Below, piece after piece: positions 15,446 to 22,984 of a stretch of 42,323 nucleotides of DNA. Source of the DNA: a virus. Location: positions 1-42,323 of the IMG/VR virus record IMGVR_UViG_3300031933_000299; one strand, 5' to 3'. Each line of letters begins with the position of its first letter. Position 1 is the first letter of the stretch. The notes beneath the pieces are model-generated. The model made no database searches. It was not told where the DNA came from and saw only the letters and a program-made list of their open reading frames with translations. The translations under genes and the position numbers were made by a program.

Positions 15446-17617
15446 ATGAAGTACAGGTCACTTTTTCTTATTTTTCTTGTAATTGGATTGTTGTTTGTTG
15501 GTAGTGCATCTGCAACTAATTATTACGCTTCACCTACATTGGGTTCAGATTCTAATGATGGACTAAGTACAGGTGCACCATTCCTAAGTATTCAAACGGG
15601 TATTGATGCACTTTCGGCTGGAGACACGCTGTATTTGATGGATGGAACGTGGTATGATAACTCTTCATTTTTCAATGAATCTGGTACAGAAGGAAATCCA
15701 ATAACAATAACAAACTATACTGGTGCATTTCCAATACTTCAAGGAGATTACAATAAAATAACCGATTCTGAATATGTAGCATTTGGAGGAATAGGTAAAT
15801 CATACATTTCAATTTCAAATATAGAAATTTACGATTATCGTTCAGGAGTATGGTTTGATTATAATGGAGTTTCACCTTATCATGATATAACAATTGATAA
15901 TTTGAAAATTCATGATATATATAAAGGTGCTATTGTAATAGACCCATTTGGTTATGATGTTCTTATAGATGGATGTGAAGTATATGACAATGATGAAAGT
16001 GGTGATGGTAACATAATAGGTATATATGGTACTTATCCTGACAAAGATTCTGGATTATATACACATGATATAACTTTGAATGATACATGGATACATGGAC
16101 ATGTAGACCACTCTGCAATAGATTTATTTGGAGAAATGGAAAATATTACTGTGACGTATAATAGAATAGATACTGATTCAGGAAGTATATATTATCACAC
16201 CACACCAACGGAAGCTAAAAATGTATTATTGTATTCAAACATAAGTTATAATACTATAAATACAACTTCTAGTTATGGTATAAATGTATTAGCAAGTAAC
16301 AGTACATTCAATAATAATATTATAACAAATACAATGTCAGAGAGTATATATTTACCAACATATGCAAATACAACTACAAGTTTTTATCCTAATTATAATA
16401 CTATAAGTAATAATATTTGTGATGATGGAATCAAAATTACTGGTGATGAAAATACTGTAAACAATAACTCAGCTACATCATATGGATTGTATCCTTTTAA
16501 TGATTCAGTATTGAATCCTGTCGGAACTTCATATTTAGTAAGCAGAAATAGTGAACCAGGAACTACAAATGTAATATACACAAATGGGAAAGTAACGTCT
16601 AATACTCGTAACCTACCAATAACGTTCTACAATACAAATAGTACATTTTCGGTTGGAACACTGTTCGCAACTGTGACTGCATATGATTTGTATTTAGTTC
16701 CAAGCTCTGGATATTTGGATTCCTTCACTGAATTTAACCCATCGGGAGATAAATATAGTTTTTCAATATCGGCATCAGAAGATTCGTTAGATACTACTAT
16801 ATCAGCAACAATGGAAGAAGCAAATACAAATTATACTTTATCAATAGACGATTCTTATATAGAAATTGCAATGTCCGATGCTAATGGTTTTGTAGAATTT
16901 GCACCAACAGCATTGAACATTGCATCACAAACAATTGTAATAGAACAAACTCCAACAAATGAAGTATTAGAATATCAAGTATCACAGTCATCAGATGATG
17001 CATACGAACAAGGTTCTGGGTATTTCTCACTAACAACACCAATTGTAACGAAAACAAGTGATAATACATCTTCAAGTAATTATATTGGTGCGGGTATTCG
17101 ATTCCAAAATATAACAATTCCAGATAATGCAACAATAGAATCAGTGACATTGGATTTGTATTTAACATCAACCACTTATGATAATGCTGATTTGTCTATA
17201 TTCTTCATAAAGGAATTAGATACTGAAACATTTAGCTCTGCATCGTCAGATACAAAGGTATTAAATAGAGCACTTACAACAAATAGTACACTATGGTATG
17301 AACAAGGAATATCTATTGGATGGTCGTCATCTCCTGATATAACAGGTGCATTTAATGAAGTTATAAATCAGGATGGATGGACAAGTGGTAATGACGTTTC
17401 AATAATATTAATGCCAACTGTAAATGCAACAAATAGTGAAATGAGAGCAAATTCATATGATGATGACTCTACATTAGCACCAAAATTAATAATTGAATAT
17501 TCAATTCCTACAGAAGAATCCAGCGATAATACATTTGTAGTTGCTACTTTTGTGGCAAGTTCATTTGCGGGATTGGTTTTTGCTATTAATTCATGGTTAA
17601 ATAGACGGAGGTCTTGA
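15446..17617 (+). CDS. Secreted, membrane-anchored right-handed beta-helix protein
   Basis: Start at 15446 (GAGGTGA 8 nt upstream), giving 723 aa. It has an N-terminal signal peptide (residues 1-24, cleavage near GSASA), then a DUF1565-like opening (NYYASPTLGSDSNDG) and parallel beta-helix repeats (pectate-lyase-like, about residues 40-320). A further beta domain with a DNRLR/carbohydrate-binding-like segment covers about 520-690, and a single C-terminal transmembrane helix precedes LNRRRS. Asn/Ser/Thr-rich with many sequons. It is more AT-rich than its neighbours. A Sec signal and membrane anchor argue that it is displayed on the host surface rather than assembled into the tail. Possible roles are superinfection exclusion, surface glycan processing or a spike. 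It resembles the architecture of the gene at 2-2118. Confidence 0.75.
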   Translation: MKYRSLFLIFLVIGLLFVGSASATNYYASPTLGSDSNDGLSTGAPFLSIQTGIDALSAGDTLYLMDGTWYDNSSFFNESGTEGNPITITNYTGAFPILQGDYNKITDSEYVAFGGIGKSYISISNIEIYDYRSGVWFDYNGVSPYHDITIDNLKIHDIYKGAIVIDPFGYDVLIDGCEVYDNDESGDGNIIGIYGTYPDKDSGLYTHDITLNDTWIHGHVDHSAIDLFGEMENITVTYNRIDTDSGSIYYHTTPTEAKNVLLYSNISYNTINTTSSYGINVLASNSTFNNNIITNTMSESIYLPTYANTTTSFYPNYNTISNNICDDGIKITGDENTVNNNSATSYGLYPFNDSVLNPVGTSYLVSRNSEPGTTNVIYTNGKVTSNTRNLPITFYNTNSTFSVGTLFATVTAYDLYLVPSSGYLDSFTEFNPSGDKYSFSISASEDSLDTTISATMEEANTNYTLSIDDSYIEIAMSDANGFVEFAPTALNIASQTIVIEQTPTNEVLEYQVSQSSDDAYEQGSGYFSLTTPIVTKTSDNTSSSNYIGAGIRFQNITIPDNATIESVTLDLYLTSTTYDNADLSIFFIKELDTETFSSASSDTKVLNRALTTNSTLWYEQGISIGWSSSPDITGAFNEVINQDGWTSGNDVSIILMPTVNATNSEMRANSYDDDSTLAPKLIIEYSIPTEESSDNTFVVATFVASSFAGLVFAINSWLNRRRS

Positions 17618-17619
17618 AA

Positions 17620-17913
17620 ATGACTGAAAATGCCGACAACGAAACAACTCTTGAAGTCTCTGAAGACGAAGTAACGACTACGAACCCCACAGCACTTGCT
17701 ATCATAGCAATCATGAATGCTCTTGCAACCATGTTCACTAAGCTTGTTGACGAAGTCCTTGCCGTTCTCATGATGGCGGGTATTCTATACATCATAGTGA
17801 ATCAGGTGGAAATAGGCGAGTGGTTCAATTGGCTGTCAACGGTGGGAACCATGGTGATGACATACTACTTTGTCAAGAAAGCCACTACAAGCACAAGCAC
17901 ATCCAGCGAGTAA
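17620..17913 (+). CDS. Small membrane protein (97 aa), holin-like
   Basis: ATG 17620 is chosen over TTG 17614 because GGAGGT ends 7 nt upstream, embedded in the end of the beta-helix gene. An acidic 25-residue N-terminus is followed by two or three hydrophobic helices (about residues 27-50, 52-68 and 75-88) and a Ser/Thr tail. It may be a holin or a membrane partner of the preceding surface protein. Confidence 0.55.
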   Translation: MTENADNETTLEVSEDEVTTTNPTALAIIAIMNALATMFTKLVDEVLAVLMMAGILYIIVNQVEIGEWFNWLSTVGTMVMTYYFVKKATTSTSTSSE

Positions 17914-17923
17914 GGAGTGACAA

Positions 17924-18160
17924 ATGGCCGATCAGGACCTACTCAGTGAGATATGCAGGTCCTTGGGAAGAATTGAACAGAAAGTCGATGATGTCAGGGA
18001 TACAAATGCTAAACAATCAACAGCACACGACAAGCTTGATGAGAGAGTTTCTTTCCTTGAGCAGTGTAGGCAACACGACAAAGGAGTAATGGCAGGAATA
18101 TCATTGGCAGTATCTGTATTTGCATGGGTGCTGATGTACTTGGCAGGGAGGGTGGGCTAA
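17924..18160 (+). CDS. Small coiled-coil protein with C-terminal transmembrane helix (XhlA-like)
   Basis: A 78-aa protein: residues 1-50 are coiled coil (LGRIEQKVDDVRD..LDERVSFLEQ), residues 57-74 one hydrophobic helix. This is the layout of XhlA/hemolysin-type phage holin partners. GGAGTGA precedes the start, and its stop overlaps the next start (TAATG). Confidence 0.55.
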   Translation: MADQDLLSEICRSLGRIEQKVDDVRDTNAKQSTAHDKLDERVSFLEQCRQHDKGVMAGISLAVSVFAWVLMYLAGRVG

Positions 18161-18519
18161 TGTTCTCGTCCTTTAACTATCCGCGTCCAATCCTCAAGGT
18201 TGATGTCACCGAAGGATACACTGATCAAAGCACAGGAGATTGGATCCCAGAATCCACGTCAGAGACTTCGATAGAAGCACATATCAGTGACATCTCGTGG
18301 AAAGAAAGACAATATCTGGATGACAGTGTGATCGAAAAGGGAACTCGCAAACTCAGCTGCAGTTCAGATATAGCTCTGGCAGTTGGAGATCGTATCAAGA
18401 TCACGGAAGAAGATTCCACTGTAACTGAATGGATTGTAAATCAAAGACTATCTGAAACCAATCTCTTGAATTCTTATTTGAGTGAATCTCGAGAGACGTT
18501 CTTGTTAACAAGGAAATAA
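18160..18519 (+). CDS. Head closure / head-tail adaptor protein
   Basis: The start at 18160 overlaps the previous stop and has GGGAGGGTGGG upstream; the earlier in-frame ATG at 18124 would invade the membrane gene. The 119-residue beta-barrel-like protein contains the TGDWIPESTSETSIEAHISD and DRIKITEEDSTVTEWIV patterns common in small siphovirus head-tail adaptors (SPP1 gp16-like). The position after connectors and before the gp10-like gene fits. Confidence 0.6.
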   Translation: MFSSFNYPRPILKVDVTEGYTDQSTGDWIPESTSETSIEAHISDISWKERQYLDDSVIEKGTRKLSCSSDIALAVGDRIKITEEDSTVTEWIVNQRLSETNLLNSYLSESRETFLLTRK

Positions 18520-18555
18520 TTATATCATGTTAATAACTATATGTAGTTGTATAAA

Positions 18556-18804
18556 ATGTTCGTTTGCCGACGTGATGGATTGCTCCGAGTCTGTACATCA
18601 GACTGTCCTTATAGAAGTACCTGTGAACAGCACAGGCTTTCTCTTCTGCTACATTCGAACAATATGTCGTGCGTGTCTCCGAAGCAGACCGTGGACGACA
18701 TTCCCATTACTATTTTTTCAGGTATTGAAATACACCCAGACTCTTACATCAACGAGGTCGCTAACCATGACAAACATAGTTCAGGTATCCTGCAGCAATC
18801 CTGA
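18556..18804 (+). CDS. Putative small Cys-containing protein (82 aa)
   Basis: Two overlapping frames are open here. This one is preferred because its C-terminal half reads as ordinary coding sequence (DIPITIFSGIEIHPDSYINE). The N-terminus has a C-x3-C-x5-C cluster. The start is uncertain (TTG 18547 or ATG 18556), and a weak TATA-like stretch lies around 18522-18545. It overlaps the next gene by 38 nt. Confidence 0.4.
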   Translation: MFVCRRDGLLRVCTSDCPYRSTCEQHRLSLLLHSNNMSCVSPKQTVDDIPITIFSGIEIHPDSYINEVANHDKHSSGILQQS

Positions 18805-18958
18805 CTGTAATAATCTAATCCCAATGACAACAACACAGAAGCGGAAGTTCTTCTCAGTGTACTATGTCAAGTACGGTCAGGTTGTTTTGCCGTATTGCTG
18901 TAAGGACTGTCAAAAAAAGCATATGGAGGAACTCAAAGGTGCTAAATGTACATGCTGA
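18767..18958 (+). CDS. Zinc-binding protein (63 aa)
   Basis: The start at 18767 is chosen for GAGGT 8 nt upstream; the longer frame from 18527 has no coding character before it. Cysteines at CSNPDC and CCKDC, plus a terminal CTC, suggest one zinc site of the MYM/TRASH type (C-x..C..YCC-x2-C). It overlaps the start of the gp10-like gene. Confidence 0.55.
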   Translation: MTNIVQVSCSNPDCNNLIPMTTTQKRKFFSVYYVKYGQVVLPYCCKDCQKKHMEELKGAKCTC

Positions 18959-19337
18959 CACCGATGATGTCCTGAGAGGACTGAAAAAACTACAGGACAA
19001 CCTCAAAGACGATACTTCAAAAAAACTTGAAATTGTCGGTGTGTTCCTGGAATCAAAGATGACTGAAAAGATAGATTCGAGATTAAGACCACCGCTGAAA
19101 TCAAGTACGGTTGCACGCAAGAAAAGTTCACAACCTCTGTTTGATACTGGTGAACTATATGATCAGATAGATCATTTGTTGACAGATGATTCCGTCGAAG
19201 TTGGTGTTTTTGGTTCACGTGCTTCTGTGGCCCGTCATCATGAGTTTGGTGCGCCAAGGGCTAATATTCCGGAGAGGTCATTCATGCGTTCGGCATTTGG
19301 TGAGTCGAAAAGGAAAATTGTTAAGATGATGAAATGA
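18939..19337 (+). CDS. HK97 gp10-family tail/neck protein
   Basis: A 132-aa protein. GTG 18939 is chosen with GGAGG 9 nt upstream. The family signature is clear near the C-terminus: VARHHEFGAPRANIPERSFM, the conserved E-x-G-T..IPaRPFl motif of HK97 gp10-like proteins involved in head-tail joining or tail completion. The N-terminal half is helical, followed by the LFDTGELYDQI segment also typical of the family. Confidence 0.8.
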   Translation: MLNVHADTDDVLRGLKKLQDNLKDDTSKKLEIVGVFLESKMTEKIDSRLRPPLKSSTVARKKSSQPLFDTGELYDQIDHLLTDDSVEVGVFGSRASVARHHEFGAPRANIPERSFMRSAFGESKRKIVKMMK

Positions 19338-19341
19338 TGAT

Positions 19342-19361
19342 TTTCAACTTTCCTTTAAATA
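19342..19361 (+). promoter_or_regulatory. Late promoter copy P4 (tail genes)
   Basis: TTTCAACTTTCCTTTAAATA, identical to P2 and P3. The TATA box is at 19354-19361, predicting a start near 19384, 40 nt upstream of ATG 19424. Here a GGAG site (19412-19415) is present, so this transcript has a leader. Confidence 0.8.
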
Positions 19362-19423
19362 CTCAAAAACAAAACTCCACTCTGTAGAGAACCTACATTC
19401 TAATCACAAGTGGAGAACCCACG

Positions 19424-19858
19424 ATGTCAAGAGCAATCAGTAACACTCAGAAGAAAGCAATTTTTACGAATCTACCTGCAACCGTAACAATTGATGAGAC
19501 AGACATCACCGCATCAAAGATATGGTCAAACCAGGTCATCACGTCATATCCTACTATCACTCTCAACATCTCAAATGATGGAGTAACATCCATCCGTGAC
19601 GTAGATGATGGTATTTTGTACTACACCACTATCCTCACAGTCCATATTCTTACTGAAAACGCACAGGGCTTCAACGGTTCTATAATAGCCGAACAATTTG
19701 CATCTGATATTTGTGAGGAAATAGAAACGTGGACTACTCCACTCACATCTGATGTTCGTATTTTCAATCCTGATGAGGACATCAACAGCATTGGCAACAA
19801 TGGATATGAAGATGAGATTTTCGATTATGTTCTTTCAATCACACTCTATCATTCATAA
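19424..19858 (+). CDS. Tail terminator / tail completion protein
   Basis: A 144-aa alpha/beta protein. The order gp10-like, this gene, then tail tube matches siphoviruses where this slot holds the tail terminator (lambda gpU-like). Features include TITLNISNDGVTSIRDVDDG, an extended strand region, and the helix IAEQFASDICEEIETW. Assigned mainly by position and size. Confidence 0.6.
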   Translation: MSRAISNTQKKAIFTNLPATVTIDETDITASKIWSNQVITSYPTITLNISNDGVTSIRDVDDGILYYTTILTVHILTENAQGFNGSIIAEQFASDICEEIETWTTPLTSDVRIFNPDEDINSIGNNGYEDEIFDYVLSITLYHS

Positions 19859-19869
19859 GAGGAATCACT

Positions 19870-20232
19870 ATGGCAGAAAATGAAGCACCATCGGAAACAA
19901 CCGGACCTACAGAAGTCGAGATTCTAACTTCACAACTGCAAATAGCAGAAGCAACGATCATTGAACAGAAAGCAAAAATCGAAGGACTACAAGCTGAAAG
20001 AAATGAGATACTGATACTCATTAAGGACAACCAGCCGGCACAGGAAATACTTTCCACAGCTGCAGCTGCAATATCCAGTGATATTAACAAGAAGCAGACT
20101 GCAATCGTGGATATCCCTGAAGGACTTTCCAGCAAGGAAGTCCAGGTCCTGAAGGATGCCAGACAAGTGGAGATTGATGAACTGAAGGAAAGACAGGAGA
20201 AACTTAAGATGTACATTAGGAGTGAACTATAA
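19870..20232 (+). CDS. Coiled-coil protein of the tail operon (120 aa)
   Basis: Residues 15-60 and 85-118 are strongly predicted coiled coil, separated by an Ala-rich stretch. Tightly packed between the tail terminator and tail tube (ends in TAATG overlap). Unrecognised; an assembly factor or minor tail component is likely. Confidence 0.55.
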   Translation: MAENEAPSETTGPTEVEILTSQLQIAEATIIEQKAKIEGLQAERNEILILIKDNQPAQEILSTAAAAISSDINKKQTAIVDIPEGLSSKEVQVLKDARQVEIDELKERQEKLKMYIRSEL

Positions 20233-21143
20233 TGACGGTAATCGATGGCCGAACGGTCAAATTCGCAGACTGGGTAGACGAATCCTCATTCGGAACAACA
20301 CCCACCAATCCAACAATGAGTGCATTCCCGGGGGAATTGATCAACATTGAACCCACGTCAGGACCGGAAGTAGACAGCTACAAAGTGTTGCAGGGTGCAT
20401 CCGTGACAGATCCACTATCATGTGGAAAAACCGTCAAAACAGGGGAAACACATGGAATCAAGATTACTATCAAAGCATCTGCGCTCACATGGCTTCCATA
20501 TGCACTCATGGCCACGAACACGACCACGTATGCAACTGGGAAGGTAGAACATCCTATTTCAATTGGTCTGGTTTCTGATTCAGAATACTGTGTCTATTCT
20601 GGTTGTGTTCTGCAGGAAGCAGTGTGGGATTTCCCTGATATGAAAACAGCAAACACCCTGACACTCACGTACATGTGCCAGGATAAGAGCGACTGGTCAG
20701 GCACAGATTACATCGGAACAGGTTCACACGCAACTGCACCAACCGATACGCCGTACACACTTGCTGACCTGACTTCCTTCCAGTATGACAGTGCAGCTCC
20801 ATCCAGTTCGAATCTTATCATCGAATCATTCAAGATGACACTTTCTTATGATATGGAAGGTGTGACTGATCTATCCGAGAGTGCACCATCAAAGATTGCC
20901 GAGTTTTCCTTCAATTCAAGGAGCATACAGGTGGATACAAGTGCAACCGCAATGGCAATGGGTGCACATGATGACCTGATAGCAGGCGATGACCACACTA
21001 TCGATTTCACATGTGACACAAAGAATTTCACATTCAGTGCATTAAAGTGGACCAACAATCCAACTGTAGGAATGGGTCCAGCCGCCAGAGTTGGAATGTC
21101 GTTCACCAGTGACGGAGATGCAACAAGACTAGCAATTGCATGA
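20232..21143 (+). CDS. Major tail (tube) protein
   Basis: A 303-aa beta-rich protein with a typical tube-protein opening (DGRTVKFADWVDESSFGTTP), followed by the domain GETHGIKITIKASALTWLPYAL and an extended C-terminal domain. Related proteins assemble into hexameric rings around the tape measure. It directly precedes the frameshifted chaperone gene, the near-universal siphovirus order. Confidence 0.8.
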   Translation: MTVIDGRTVKFADWVDESSFGTTPTNPTMSAFPGELINIEPTSGPEVDSYKVLQGASVTDPLSCGKTVKTGETHGIKITIKASALTWLPYALMATNTTTYATGKVEHPISIGLVSDSEYCVYSGCVLQEAVWDFPDMKTANTLTLTYMCQDKSDWSGTDYIGTGSHATAPTDTPYTLADLTSFQYDSAAPSSSNLIIESFKMTLSYDMEGVTDLSESAPSKIAEFSFNSRSIQVDTSATAMAMGAHDDLIAGDDHTIDFTCDTKNFTFSALKWTNNPTVGMGPAARVGMSFTSDGDATRLAIA

Positions 21144-21607
21144 GGCTGATTCAAATGCAACTACATGGAATTGAAATCTATTCAGAACCACGCAGAGGTT
21201 CGGTTCGCAGAGTCCAGAATCTCAAAACATCCTGGTACCTGAAGCATTTACCACTCGGTAAACCCTATCAGCAGATGACAATTGACCAGGCATTCAAAGA
21301 GTCAATCAAAAAGGATCCTGCGCTTATGGCAGAGTTCATGACATTCCAGGCAGACGTTGAGACTGTTCAGAATATCATGCTTGCAACTACTCTCACTTAC
21401 GATGGTGTCCTGGAACTTGAGGACCAGCTTAGTGTGAAAGAGTTCAATGAATTTGTTGAAGCTTGTAAGAATGCCACCGGTGGTGGTGTTCAGGATTTTT
21501 CCAAAGAATCCGGTTCAGATATCAACTTGAAGAACCCGGAGAAAGTCACGGAGAACAATTCGTCTACGAACTCACCAGACCAGCATGGTGGTTCCACTCA
21601 AGAGTAG
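21140..21607 (+). CDS. Tail assembly chaperone, G-type product
   Basis: A 155-aa soluble protein that overlaps the tail tube stop by 4 nt. Residues 30-115 are helical. The last 40 residues are polar and low complexity (SGSDINLKNPEKVTENNSS..), as often found where a second frame constrains the sequence. Equivalent to lambda gpG, which binds the tape measure during tail assembly. Confidence 0.75.
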   Translation: MRLIQMQLHGIEIYSEPRRGSVRRVQNLKTSWYLKHLPLGKPYQQMTIDQAFKESIKKDPALMAEFMTFQADVETVQNIMLATTLTYDGVLELEDQLSVKEFNEFVEACKNATGGGVQDFSKESGSDINLKNPEKVTENNSSTNSPDQHGGSTQE

Positions 21608-21762
21608 ACTACGCTTACGAAGGAAAACGGTGCGAACTGCCTGAACTAGATGATTACATACTCTGCCAGGAATGGAACATGAAACCGGAAGAACTCGAAA
21701 TGGTGCCATATGAGAAATCATTGCAGTGGACTATTTTCATGAGTAGAAGAGGTGGTCCTTAA
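21469..21762 (+). CDS. Tail assembly chaperone T extension, reached by -1 frameshift (GT product)
   Basis: The -1 frame is open from 21469 to the TAA at 21760-21762. It has no ATG, GTG or TTG before 21679, so independent initiation would remove most of it. Its stop overlaps the ATG of the next gene (TAATG). The translated end (CELPELDDYILCQEWNMKPE..) has the W-x-M-x-P-E-E-L pattern of gpT-like tails. The shift must occur between 21469 and 21607. The T run at 21496-21500 (GAT TTT TCC in the zero frame) allows a perfect P-site re-pairing and is my best candidate. Confidence 0.7.
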   Translation, partial: ECHRWWCSGFFQRIRFRYQLEEPGESHGEQFVYELTRPAWWFHSRVDYAYEGKRCELPELDDYILCQEWNMKPEELEMVPYEKSLQWTIFMSRRGGP

Positions 21763-22727
21763 TGGATATAGGTAATGTAACTCTATCGGCAATCAATACA
21801 TTCAAGATAGGAGATATACAGAGTCCTAATGAAGCTGTACAAGGAATGGGTGCCCGTGGCTATATATTGGCCGAGTTCAAACAAAATCTTCCTTCTGTGG
21901 AACTCTCCGGATATCTCCTGCAGTTGTATGGTGGATCCAGAACACTGCAGCAATTCAGAGAAGATGTTCTTGCACTCCAGGAAAGGCGAGCAGCTTACAA
22001 TTATGTAAGCAATGTAAAAGGTAGGTCCGGGTGGATATCCTGCACCAACATTGATGTAGATGATGAAGTCGGTGAACTCTGGCCACTGGCCATACAGGGA
22101 ACGTGGTTTGATGCTTCGCAATACAAAGAAGAGTACACTTCGAATCCTGTCACCATGGCAAATAATTTCTCAATCACCGGGACATATGACCAGGATGCAG
22201 TTGAAGCTGCAGATGATGTTCAGTGCTTCGATGGTTCACCTGAAGTGTTATCAATCCATCATTCCTTCTCAGGCAACTGCACTATCAAAAATGGGCTGTA
22301 CCAGATTATTCTCTCGGAGAACACGATATCCATCTATTACTATGATTCAGGGTATGTCAAGATTGATGATTTTACAGCGGGCACCTTCGATACAATTACA
22401 CTTCTGGAATTGAATGAGGATATCTGCACAGTCAAAACGGATAATTCAATTGAGATCTCACTGGAAAGAGGAAGAATCCCTTATATCAATTCACCAGTTG
22501 ATCTGGAATGTTCTTTGTTGTCTCCTTCTGATCAGAGCACGTCAACTGATAATTATCTGGAATTGGGTACTGGCCTTTACGTTGCATCAAATGTCAGTTT
22601 TTCAATTGCTTCTTCTGTAATTGATGCTGGCAAAATGTGGATATTTTATACTGCATCTGACGTTTCGACTACTGCACATGATGCAATTGTGGAATCTAAT
22701 TTGAAAAGGAGAGTGGTTATCAGATGA
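21762..22727 (+). CDS. Minor tail protein (321 aa)
   Basis: Beta-rich throughout. The N-terminal 140 residues (GARGYILAEFKQNLPSVELS, then the W-rich WISCTNIDVDDEVGELWPL) resemble distal-tail or fibre-base domains, and the C-terminal part resembles a small carbohydrate-binding sandwich. Unusually, it is located between the chaperone and the tape measure. It could be a baseplate protein. Its start overlaps the T-frame stop. Confidence 0.5.
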   Translation: MDIGNVTLSAINTFKIGDIQSPNEAVQGMGARGYILAEFKQNLPSVELSGYLLQLYGGSRTLQQFREDVLALQERRAAYNYVSNVKGRSGWISCTNIDVDDEVGELWPLAIQGTWFDASQYKEEYTSNPVTMANNFSITGTYDQDAVEAADDVQCFDGSPEVLSIHHSFSGNCTIKNGLYQIILSENTISIYYYDSGYVKIDDFTAGTFDTITLLELNEDICTVKTDNSIEISLERGRIPYINSPVDLECSLLSPSDQSTSTDNYLELGTGLYVASNVSFSIASSVIDAGKMWIFYTASDVSTTAHDAIVESNLKRRVVIR

Positions 22728-22984
22728 ACTTTGAAAGTATAGTTCCTACGCCGATCATTCCAACAACGGCAGATATAATTGCTGCGAACACAACTGCAAA
22801 GAATTCAGCACCGCTGTCGATGGTGATCAATCCGGCAGCATTCACAATCAAAAGAAACAGTATAATCGGAACAAACAAAAGAACACTTGAAATTGAGTCA
22901 TCTTCCATATCAGAGACACTGATAACATTGTATAAAAATGTAGGGGTTTGTACATGGCCGGAGAAACAATCGAGAAACTTGTAA
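22724..22984 (+). CDS. Hypothetical protein (86 aa)
   Basis: ATG 22724 overlaps the previous stop (ATGA). The N-terminal half is Pro/Ala/Thr-rich, the C-terminal half beta-like. The end overlaps the tape measure start by 31 nt. Opposite-strand frames here are shadows. No family recognised. Confidence 0.5.
   Translation: MNFESIVPTPIIPTTADIIAANTTAKNSAPLSMVINPAAFTIKRNSIIGTNKRTLEIESSSISETLITLYKNVGVCTWPEKQSRNL

Noticed and set aside
15446-17617. Tail-spike depolymerase assignment for the beta-helix protein
   Set aside because: Tail spikes lack Sec signals and C-terminal anchors, and the gene is far from the tail tip genes. Kept as a cell-surface protein.
18527-18766. N-terminal extension of the zinc protein at 18767
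   Set aside because: The extension (RSRPWTTFPLLFFQ-type) looks non-coding and the other frame is better. The GAGGT site supports 18767.
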